Part shown: positions 48,790 through 55,644 of the stretch, one piece after another
Position numbering within the stretch: position 1 is the first letter of the stretch
How the letters are laid out: every line of letters begins with the position of its first letter
DNA from: LGRD01 sp031382215
GTDB taxonomy: Bacteria > Pseudomonadota > Gammaproteobacteria > Burkholderiales > Burkholderiaceae_C
DNA: 64,000 nt
NCBI GenBank assembly: GCA_031382215.1
Contig: JANMYQ010000188.1
Span: 26,182 to 90,181 of the forward strand
Reading direction: 5' to 3'
The notes under the pieces: generated by a model
The model's database searches: none
What the model was told of the DNA's origin: nothing
What the model saw: only the letters and a program-made list of their open reading frames with translations
Program-made: the position numbers and the translations under genes

Positions 48790-50052
48790 CTATGTCGCGC
48801 CTCCCGGGCACAGCACCCCCTCGAAGGCCGGCCGCACATACAGTTCGGCCGCGTTGCCCGCGTTCGCTCCCGGCACCCAGCGCTGCAGTTCGGCGGCGGC
48901 GTTGAGCGTGGCGATGATGGTGTGAGCGGCAATCGCGGGGTCGAGCGGGCGGATCGAGCCGTCGACCATGCCGTCGACCACCATCGCGCCCATGCGTTCG
49001 GCGAGCTGGCCCATGGTGGTGCGCACGCGGTCACGCTGCGCCTGGTCGGGCAGCGCGCTGGTGGCCGAGGCGCGCAGCAGCGGGCCGTCGGGCGAAAGCT
49101 GGAACTGCACGAGCGCCCGGGCCACCGCGCAAGCGCGGCTCCAGCCGCTGCCGGGGCGGCTTTCGGCCAGGCTCAGCGCCTGGCGCATGACCGCAAAGCT
49201 GCGCTCGAAGCAGGCCTCGATGAGATCGTGCTTGTTGTCGTTGTGGTGATAGAACGAGCCCTTGGTCACGTTGAGCCGGGCCGAGATCTTGTCGACCGAC
49301 GCGCCGCGGTAACCCTGTTCGTTGACCAGCACGGTGGCCGCGCGCAGGAAGGCGTCGGACGCGCCTTCGCCGCCGGCCCCCAGGCGCCAGTCGTACTCTC
49401 CGGCAGAGCCTTGCCAGGCCGCCCCTGGGCCGGCAATGCCGCGCAACAGCATGTCGCTCACGCGCTCCGCGGCGCGCCCGTATTCACCCACCTCGTAGCG
49501 CCCGATCCAGGCGTGCGCGCCGTTGGCAATCGACAGCACCATATGGGCTCGCGCATTCAGGTCGTCGCGCGCCAGGTGCGCGGTCTCGGGGCCCTGCAGC
49601 AACCCACGCACACGCCGGAACATGGCGGTGTAGGCACCGAACACCGCTTCGGCCTGCGGGCCCGGCAGCGCGCGAATGTCGTTGAAGGTGACGATCGGCG
49701 CATGGCGGCCCGCTTCGATGTCGGCCAGCAACTGCGCCTGCAGGCGATAGAACGCACGCAGCCGCGCTGGCACGCCGGCCTCGTGCGCGTCTTGCGCCTC
49801 TTGCGTGGCCACAGCGGCCAACGCCTCGAACGCGGCGATCGAGCGCAGGAAGCAGGCGCTGGCCAGGTCTTCCTTCTTGCGGTAGTAGTAGGTCACGCTG
49901 TTGGTGACCAGGCCCACGCTGGCGGCAATGCCGGTCAGCGTGGCGCCCTTGACGCCTTGCTGGTTGAACCCCCGTGCGGCGGCGGCCAGGATCGCCTCGC
50001 GCTTCTCCTGGTAGCGCGGGGTCTGTGAGGTTTGCGGGGCAGGGGGCGGCAT
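48790..50052 (-). CDS. double TetR-family regulator (two tandem HTH/ligand domains)
   Basis: A 420-residue protein made of two TetR units. The first HTH is at 38-63 (TLTGIAASVGLVTNSVTYYY), preceded by EAILAAAARGFNQQG. The second HTH is at 252-277 (SVDKISARLNVTKGSFYHHN), preceded by FLRAATVLVNEQGYRGA. Each is followed by a helical ligand-binding half. A monomer may therefore act as a TetR-type dimer. It starts at ATG 50050-50052 amid the tandem repeat array. The alpha/beta hydrolase gene lies just upstream on the same strand. Ligand unknown. Confidence 0.88.
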   Translation of the reverse strand: MPPPAPQTSQTPRYQEKREAILAAAARGFNQQGVKGATLTGIAASVGLVTNSVTYYYRKKEDLASACFLRSIAAFEALAAVATQEAQDAHEAGVPARLRAFYRLQAQLLADIEAGRHAPIVTFNDIRALPGPQAEAVFGAYTAMFRRVRGLLQGPETAHLARDDLNARAHMVLSIANGAHAWIGRYEVGEYGRAAERVSDMLLRGIAGPGAAWQGSAGEYDWRLGAGGEGASDAFLRAATVLVNEQGYRGASVDKISARLNVTKGSFYHHNDNKHDLIEACFERSFAVMRQALSLAESRPGSGWSRACAVARALVQFQLSPDGPLLRASATSALPDQAQRDRVRTTMGQLAERMGAMVVDGMVDGSIRPLDPAIAAHTIIATLNAAAELQRWVPGANAGNAAELYVRPAFEGVLCPGGAT

Positions 50053-50142
50053 CGGTAAAACGGCATCGGCAAAACGGCATCGGCAAAACGGCATCGGTCA
50101 ACGGCGGCGGTCAAACGGCATCGGTCAAACGAACCGGTCAAA
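50047..50142. repeat. seven-unit 13-14-base tandem repeat array
   Basis: Units CGGCATCGGTAAAA (50047), CGGCATCGGCAAAA (50061, 50075), CGGCATCGGTCAA (50089), CGGCGGCGGTCAAA (50102), CGGCATCGGTCAAA (50116) and CGAACCGGTCAAA (50130). It lies between the TetR start and the stop codon of the hydrolase gene, which falls inside the last unit; the first unit holds the TetR ATG. Confidence 0.9.
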
Positions 50143-51139
50143 CCGCGGCAGCACGAGGCCAGCCGCTGAGCAGCCCGCGCAATGCGGCCACCAGCGCCAG
50201 CGGCTGGTCCACCATCACGTGGTGGCGCGCGGCCGGGATCTCGATCTGCGGCGTGCCCGGCGGCGAGAGGCTGGCCATGTGTGCAGCCACGGCGGGGTCG
50301 ACCAGGCCTGAATCGCTGCCCCACATCAGCGCCACCGGGCACGCCGCGGCGCGCAGGCTGCGTTCGGGCTCGCCGGGGTGGATTTGTGCCACGCGCGGGT
50401 CGAAGCGCCAGGTCCAGCCGGGCGCGGCGCCGTGCGTGTCGCTGCTCAAGTCACCGTTCGAATCACCGTTCGGCACCTGCTTCAGCGACGTGCGGGCAAT
50501 GTGGTCGGCGATGAACAGGTTGTCGCAGCCCTGCGGCGGCGCAAAACGAAAGCGCGCCAGCGCTTCGGCCAGCGTGCCGTACACCCGCGTGGGCCGCTCC
50601 GAAAAACGGCCGCGGATGGCGCTGCCGCGGGTGGCGTTGCGTTCGATGCGTTGCTGCTGCGACAGCAAGGGCATGTCCAGCGTGACCACTCCGCCCAGTT
50701 GCGCGCCGTGTTGTTCGGCACACAACAGGCTTGCAAAACCGCCGAACGAGTGGGCCAGGAACACCGGCTTGTGCGGGCTGTCGAACAGCCCTTCGGCACG
50801 CGCCACGGCCATCGCTTCGGCGGCCATCGTCTCGACGGAGTAGGCCTCGCGCCAGCCCGAGCCACCCATGCCTGCGAACGACAGCGCCACCACGTGGTGG
50901 GTCGCGGCAAAGAACGGCGCGATGAAGCTCCACCAGTCGGCGTGCGCCACCTTGCCGTGCAACAGCAGCAGGCCCGGCCGGCCAGGCTCGCCCCAGCTCA
51001 AGGCCTCGATCGGCGCACCTTGCACGGCGTGCCGGCGGCGTTGCGGCGCTTGCGCCAGCGCGGCCGCAAACCAGGCCGGGGCATCCGGCGCTCGGCCCTG
51101 CAAGGGCGCCAGCAGCGGCGTCGGGAGGGTGTCGCTCAT
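50138..51139 (-). CDS. alpha/beta hydrolase
   Basis: A 333-residue hydrolase. GRPGLLLLHGKVAHADWWSFIAPFF is the oxyanion HG region. The nucleophile Ser lies in FLAHSFGGFASLL (GxSxG variant HSFGG), the acid probably in ALMWGSDSGLVD and the His in ARHHVMVDQP. Family members include esterases and C-C hydrolases; no substrate can be assigned. ATG 51137-51139 is preferred over an upstream in-frame start. Its stop falls within the repeat array; the TetR gene follows. The Crp/Fnr gene is divergent. Confidence 0.88.
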   Translation of the reverse strand: MSDTLPTPLLAPLQGRAPDAPAWFAAALAQAPQRRRHAVQGAPIEALSWGEPGRPGLLLLHGKVAHADWWSFIAPFFAATHHVVALSFAGMGGSGWREAYSVETMAAEAMAVARAEGLFDSPHKPVFLAHSFGGFASLLCAEQHGAQLGGVVTLDMPLLSQQQRIERNATRGSAIRGRFSERPTRVYGTLAEALARFRFAPPQGCDNLFIADHIARTSLKQVPNGDSNGDLSSDTHGAAPGWTWRFDPRVAQIHPGEPERSLRAAACPVALMWGSDSGLVDPAVAAHMASLSPPGTPQIEIPAARHHVMVDQPLALVAALRGLLSGWPRAAAV

Positions 51140-51279
51140 GAGGCAGGGGGCCGAGTGGATGGAAACAAGGGTATGAGTCTGATGGGGCATCTGTCATGCT
51201 GAAAACTAGGGAAAGTGCCCATCGATTGGAAAACGCAGTTTGCCAAAATTCAGAACAATCCGCAGCCCCGGGGAGGCCC

Positions 51280-52086
51280 ATGCCGACAGCCGTCAGTGAA
51301 CGTCCTGCCCTTGCGGCACTCGCGCAGCCTCGGCCGCCTCAGCCTGCTCCAGCGGGGCAGGGCCACCCGCGCCTGTGGGACGCCGAGAACGCGGCCGTGC
51401 GCCGCGGCGCCTGGTTTGCCGACCTGCCCGAGCCGATCCAGGCGGCCATCTTTGCCGCGGCCCAGGTGCGGCGCGTGCCGGCCGGCGCCGTCATCGCGCA
51501 GCGCGGCGCCTTGCCGGCCAGCTGGGTCGGCGTGGCCAGCGGCGCGCTGCGGCTGGGCACGGCGCTGAGTGATGGGCGCAGCCTGACGCTCGACTTCGTC
51601 GGCCCCGGCCAATGGTTCGGCGACGTGGCGCTGGTGGACGGCCGGCCGCTCGACCTGGACGTGACGGCGCACGTCGCCTGCGTTCTGGTGGTGGTGCCCA
51701 AGGCGGGCCTGAGCGAGATGATCGAGCACTTCGACGGCCTTGGCGACGCCTTGCTGAAGCTCAACTGCCAGCGCCTACGCCATATGTTCCGCCGCTTCGA
51801 AGAGCTGCACACGCAAACCCTGCCGCAGCGGCTGGCACGCCAGGTGCTGCGCCTGATGCACCAGTTCGGCCGGCCGGTGGCCGACGGCGTGCGCATCGAC
51901 CTCGGCCTGTCGCAGGGTGATCTGGCGTCGATGGCCTGCGGCAGCCGCCAGCGCGTCAACCGCAGCCTGCGCCAGATGCAGGCCCAGGGCATGCTGCAGC
52001 TCGGGCCCTCGCGCATCGTGGTGCTCGACGAAGCCAGCCTCGAAGGCCTGGCCGACGGCCGGCTGGCGTTGCTCGAACGGGTTTAG
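51280..52086 (+). CDS. Crp/Fnr-family transcriptional regulator
   Basis: A 268-residue regulator starting at ATG 51280 with GGGAGG before it. The CNB-type domain (PEPIQAAIFAAAQVRRVPAGAVIAQRGALPASWVGVASGALRL, FVGPGQWFGDVALVDGRPLDLDVTA) is followed by a helix and a winged HTH (IDLGLSQGDLASMACGSRQRVNRSLRQMQAQGMLQL). No FNR-type Cys cluster is present, so it is probably not an oxygen sensor of that kind. The N-terminal 45 residues are Pro/Ala-rich. It may control the neighbouring hydrolase/TetR genes. Confidence 0.9.
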   Translation: MPTAVSERPALAALAQPRPPQPAPAGQGHPRLWDAENAAVRRGAWFADLPEPIQAAIFAAAQVRRVPAGAVIAQRGALPASWVGVASGALRLGTALSDGRSLTLDFVGPGQWFGDVALVDGRPLDLDVTAHVACVLVVVPKAGLSEMIEHFDGLGDALLKLNCQRLRHMFRRFEELHTQTLPQRLARQVLRLMHQFGRPVADGVRIDLGLSQGDLASMACGSRQRVNRSLRQMQAQGMLQLGPSRIVVLDEASLEGLADGRLALLERV

Positions 52087-52135
52087 AGAACCCTGAACCC
52101 GGGCCTCAGGCCACCCAGCATGCAGCGCGTGCTAT

Positions 52136-52945
52136 TCAGGCCCCCAGGCCCAAGCCGGCCAGCTCACGCAGCACTTGGCGTACTTGCTTGAAGCCGTCGT
52201 TCGAGGGCAACCAGGTCAGTGCCACGGTGTGGCTGTCGGCAGCCAGGCCCATCGGTGCGGCTTCGATGCGCATGCCGCCGGCAGCAAACTTTTCGAAGGC
52301 GCGCAGGCTGCGTTTCATGTGCCAGCCATGCGTCACCAGCAGCACCTGCTTGATGCCCGCCTGCTTGAGCAGCGCCACGCTGTTGGCAGCGTTCTCACGC
52401 GTGTCGCGCGAAGCGTCTTCAACCCAGCGCAGCGGCCGGCCGAACTCTTGCGACGCAATGCGTGCGGCCACCTGCGCCTCGGCCACCGAGTCTTTCTGGC
52501 CCCAGCCCACGCCGCCGCTGAAGGCCACCGGCAGTCCCGTTTCCCGCCCCAGCCACAAGCCGTAGCGCAAGCGCTCCAGCGACGAGGAAGAGAGGTTGCT
52601 CAGCGCGTACTCGGGTGCGTACGGCTCCACGCCGCCACCCAGCACCACGATGGCAATGGGCTGGCGCGCCTGCGCCTGCGTGCGCAGTTCGGAAATGCGT
52701 TGGGCGCTCAGCGCGGGCGGCGGCTGCAGCAGCATGCGCGACAGCCACTGCCCCGTGCCGCTGCAGGCGCTGAGCCACAGCAGGCTCACGCTGACCAGGA
52801 TCACCAGCCAGCCCAGGCCGCGGCTGGGCAGCAGCAGGCGCGTGCCGAGCAAGACCATCAGCAGCAGCGGCACCGGTGGCAGCAGCAGGGCCGTCAGGAC
52901 CGGCTTCCACGATTCGATGTCGAGCAGGACAAACAGGCTGTTCAC
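52136..52945 (-). CDS. ElyC/YdcF-family envelope protein (DUF218)
   Basis: A 269-residue protein starting at GTG 52943-52945. Two membrane segments (VLTALLLPPVPLLLMVLLG and LGWLVILVSVSLLWLSACSG) precede a DUF218 domain: QPIAIVVLGGGVEPYAPEY, SLERLRYGLWLGRETGLPVAFSGGVG, DASRDTRENAANSVALLKQAGIKQVLLVTHGWHMKRSLRAFEKF. ElyC (YcbC) acts in envelope biogenesis with undecaprenyl phosphate carriers. It is divergent from a cupin gene. A shorter relative could be YdcF, but the two helices favour the ElyC type. Confidence 0.87.
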   Translation of the reverse strand: MNSLFVLLDIESWKPVLTALLLPPVPLLLMVLLGTRLLLPSRGLGWLVILVSVSLLWLSACSGTGQWLSRMLLQPPPALSAQRISELRTQAQARQPIAIVVLGGGVEPYAPEYALSNLSSSSLERLRYGLWLGRETGLPVAFSGGVGWGQKDSVAEAQVAARIASQEFGRPLRWVEDASRDTRENAANSVALLKQAGIKQVLLVTHGWHMKRSLRAFEKFAAGGMRIEAAPMGLAADSHTVALTWLPSNDGFKQVRQVLRELAGLGLGA

Positions 52946-53089
52946 AGGGCGGGTCAGGGCGCTGGAGGTGGCGCGCTGGCGGTCAAGGTGGCGGCGATTG
53001 TGCCGGACCAGCCTGCCGCAGTGGCCCGCTTGCCCGTGGGTGCGGGCGCATTGCATGATGCTTTGCACGAACCCACCGGAGACTCCCCC

Positions 53090-53596
53090 ATGACCGAACC
53101 CGCGCAAGAGCTTCGCGCCAAGCTGATTCGCAATTTCGACAGCGCGCCCAAGGAGCACGAACAGCGCGCGCCGCTGTACGACTCGATGTGCGCCCGGCTG
53201 TCGCGCGGCACCGCGGCCACCAAGCTGGGCATCAGCGTGGACATCGTCGCGCCGGGGCAGCGCTCGTGCCCTTACCACTTTCACTACGCGCAGGAAGAAG
53301 CCTTCGTGATCGTCGAAGGCGAAGGCACGCTGCGGGTGGCCGGCGAGATGTTGGCGCTGGTGGCCGGCGACGTGGTCTTCATCCCGCCCGGGCCGGCCTA
53401 TCCGCACCAGATCATCAACACCTCGAATGCGCCGCTCAAGTACCTGTCGATCAGCACGAAAGACAGCCCCGAAGTGGTGGAGTACCCCGACTCCGGCAAG
53501 TACCTGGCCAGCGCGACGCGCGACGGCAACGCTTACGGCTTTGCACGCATGCATCGCGAGAAAGACGACCTCGATTATTGGGACGGCGAACCCTGA
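53090..53596 (+). CDS. cupin domain protein
   Basis: A 168-residue single-domain cupin. Metal ligands lie in CPYHFHYAQEEAFVIVEGEGTLRVAGE (HxHx5E) and in IPPGPAYPHQIINTS (His). The tail SISTKDSPEVVEYPDSGKYLAS is seen in cupins related to auxin-binding and sugar-isomerase-like proteins, but the function is open. CCGGAGA precedes the ATG. A 266-base gap follows in which I find no supported gene. Confidence 0.85.
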   Translation: MTEPAQELRAKLIRNFDSAPKEHEQRAPLYDSMCARLSRGTAATKLGISVDIVAPGQRSCPYHFHYAQEEAFVIVEGEGTLRVAGEMLALVAGDVVFIPPGPAYPHQIINTSNAPLKYLSISTKDSPEVVEYPDSGKYLASATRDGNAYGFARMHREKDDLDYWDGEP

Positions 53597-53862
53597 TACT
53601 CTGTCGTCAAGTGCGCGACGACGGCCACGGGTTGAACCCTATTTCAAAGAGCGCAGGTGGCGGCTTTCCCATTTCCCACGCGGTCGCCGCCGCAGATTCA
53701 TCGGCTTGTGTTTCGTGCTGGAGCGGCCGCGCCTTGCGGCTGAGAAATACGCGTCTGGAGTGAGATCAGTTTTGACTTTTCTTCACTTTGCGCTCGCTCG
53801 TCTTCATGGCTATCGTCGCTGAGCGCAAGGGCGCCTGACGAATCACAACACAGGAGACGAAC
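53597..53862. other. non-coding gap before the PQQ block
   Basis: No supported gene in these 266 bases. TTGACT at 53772-53777 resembles a -35, but no matching -10 is seen at 16-18 bases. A CAGGAGA site (53851-53857) serves the next gene. The promoter of the PQQ block is probably here. Confidence 0.4.
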
Positions 53863-55140
53863 GTGAAATCAATGTGCAGATCTTTACTGACAGCCGTGGC
53901 TGCGGCCGGACTGGCCGCGGGTGCCGCCCAGGCCCAGGCGCCCAACATCGAGAACCTGAAACAGATGAAGGTATCGGGCGTGGACCCGAGCATGCCGCCG
54001 GTGCCGCAAGAGGGCAAGAACGCCGCCGCGCTGCGCGAAAACCTGAAGCGCGTCAAGTTGCCGCCAGGCTTCAAGATCGACCTCTATGCGGTGGTGCCGG
54101 ACGCGCGCCATATGGCCGTGGCGCCCTCGACCAACATGCTGTTCGTCGGCACACGCAAGAACACGGTCTGGGCCGTCACCAACCGCAACAGCGGCGACGT
54201 GGCCACCGAGGTCAAGCCCTTCGCGCCGTCGGCCAAGTTCCACGTGCCCAACGGCGTGTGCTGGACCAAGGACGGCTTCCTGGTGGTGGTCGAACACAAC
54301 CGCGTGCTCAACTTCCCGGCCGCCGAATTCTTCTATGAAGGCGGCGACGTGGCGGTGATCGAGACCGTGCCCCAGGGCAAGCTGATCCCGCCGGAAGAAG
54401 AGTCGTACAACCACCATGCGCGCACCTGCCGGGTCGGGCCCGACAACCTGCTCTACATCACGCTGGGCCAGCCCTACAACGTGCAGCCGCGCAACAAGAT
54501 CGACCTCTTCAACAAGGTCGGCATCGGCGGCATTGTGCGCATGGACGCGTTCGACGGCTCCAAGCGCGAGGTCTTCGCCACCGGCGTGCGCAACTCGGTC
54601 GGGCTGGAGTTCAACCCCAAGGACAAGACGCTCTGGTTCACCGACAACCAGACCGACGGCATGGGCGACGACATTCCGAACGGCGAGATCAACCGCGCCA
54701 CCAAGGGCGGCCAGTTCTTCGGCTACCCGTGGAAGCAGGGCAAGACGCGCATCACCGAGTTCGGCTACGACAAGGACCCGCTGCCGGCCAACATCACCGA
54801 CCCGCAGGTCTACACCGAAGCGCACGCGGCTGATCTGGGGCTGGCCTTCTACACCGGCAAGGCGTTCCCGGCCAAGTACCAGGGCGGTCTGTTCTCGGCC
54901 CAGCACGGCTCATGGAACCGGACCAAGCCGAACGGTGCGCAGGTTCTGTTCACCACGCTGAAAGCCGACGGCACGGCCGACAAGACCGAGGTCTTCGCCA
55001 GCGGCTGGCTCGACAGCGAGACCGGCCTGTACCGCGGCCGGCCTGTCGACGTTGCCATGATGAAGGACGGGTCGATGCTGATCAGTGATGACTTCGCTGG
55101 CGCGCTGTACCGCGTGACCTACATCGGCGACGGCAAGTAA
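53863..55140 (+). CDS. sorbosone dehydrogenase-type PQQ-dependent quinoprotein, exported
   Basis: A 425-residue periplasmic beta-propeller enzyme starting at GTG 53863, with CAGGAGA five bases before. Signal peptide about 1-24 (AAGAAQA). The propeller shows FKIDLYAVVPDARHMAVAPSTNMLFVGTR, NGVCWTKDGFLVVVEHNRVL, YNHHARTCRVGPDNLLYITLGQPYNV, FATGVRNSVGLEFNPKDKTLWFTDNQTD and LYRVTYIGDGK, the layout of soluble glucose/sorbosone dehydrogenases that use PQQ. Substrate cannot be told from sequence. It is followed by cytochrome c and PqqU-like genes, which fits electron transfer and cofactor supply. Confidence 0.87.
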   Translation: MKSMCRSLLTAVAAAGLAAGAAQAQAPNIENLKQMKVSGVDPSMPPVPQEGKNAAALRENLKRVKLPPGFKIDLYAVVPDARHMAVAPSTNMLFVGTRKNTVWAVTNRNSGDVATEVKPFAPSAKFHVPNGVCWTKDGFLVVVEHNRVLNFPAAEFFYEGGDVAVIETVPQGKLIPPEEESYNHHARTCRVGPDNLLYITLGQPYNVQPRNKIDLFNKVGIGGIVRMDAFDGSKREVFATGVRNSVGLEFNPKDKTLWFTDNQTDGMGDDIPNGEINRATKGGQFFGYPWKQGKTRITEFGYDKDPLPANITDPQVYTEAHAADLGLAFYTGKAFPAKYQGGLFSAQHGSWNRTKPNGAQVLFTTLKADGTADKTEVFASGWLDSETGLYRGRPVDVAMMKDGSMLISDDFAGALYRVTYIGDGK

Positions 55141-55162
55141 GCCGGCATTCCCGGGTGTTTGT

Positions 55163-55200
55163 CAGGCGGGCCGGTGTTGCACCGGCCCGCCTGTTGTTTG
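55163..55200 (+). terminator. hairpin between quinoprotein and cytochrome genes
   Basis: Perfect 14-base stem (55163-55176 with 55180-55193, loop TTG) followed by TTGTTTG. It may be a partial terminator or an mRNA-stabilising hairpin, since the cytochrome ATG comes 15 bases later. Confidence 0.7.
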
Positions 55201-55214
55201 TGGATGGACCGTCG

Positions 55215-55532
55215 ATGATGAATCTCCGAATATTCGCTGCCATGCTGCTGGTTGGCGCCGCAGGCCTGGCGCAGGCCGACGTGGCCGCGGGCAAGACCAA
55301 GGCACGTGCCTGTGCCGTGTGCCACGGCGTGCAGGGGCTGGCCGTTGCGCCCGACACGCCGCACCTGGCCGGCCAGCCCGAGCGCTACCTCAGCGAGCAA
55401 CTCAAGGCCTACCGCAGCGGCAAGCGCAGCCACGAGGTCATGTCGGTGATGGCCAAGCCGCTGACCGACGACGACATCAGCGACCTCTCGGCCTGGTTCG
55501 CGTCGCTGATCGTCGAGGTCAAGGCGCCCTGA
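55215..55532 (+). CDS. small exported cytochrome c
   Basis: A 105-residue monohaem cytochrome c. Signal peptide MMNLRIFAAMLLVGAAGLAQA; haem site CAVCH at residues 33-37; the axial Met is probably in VMSVMAKPLTDDDISDLSAWFASL. It starts at the first of two ATGs at 55215 and 55218. The class resembles c-553/c4-half cytochromes. It probably takes electrons from the quinoprotein next door. Only 111 bases separate it from the TonB receptor. Confidence 0.93.
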   Translation: MMNLRIFAAMLLVGAAGLAQADVAAGKTKARACAVCHGVQGLAVAPDTPHLAGQPERYLSEQLKAYRSGKRSHEVMSVMAKPLTDDDISDLSAWFASLIVEVKAP

Positions 55533-55644
55533 CAGCGTGAGCAGGCGGGTCGTGTACGCGCCCGCAGAATAAAGAAAATCATGAGGTGGCGGCACGGGGC
55601 GCGCTCATAGACTTCTCGCTTCCTTAACAAGAAGACGTGGAGCC

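Noticed and set aside
50047..50142. CRISPR or iteron origin for the 14-base array
   Set aside because: Repeats are directly abutting with no spacers, and there is no replication gene near it.
53766..54074. 102-codon minus-strand frame overlapping the start of the quinoprotein gene
   Set aside because: It covers the ribosome site and signal peptide of the plus-strand gene and has no start-site or domain support.
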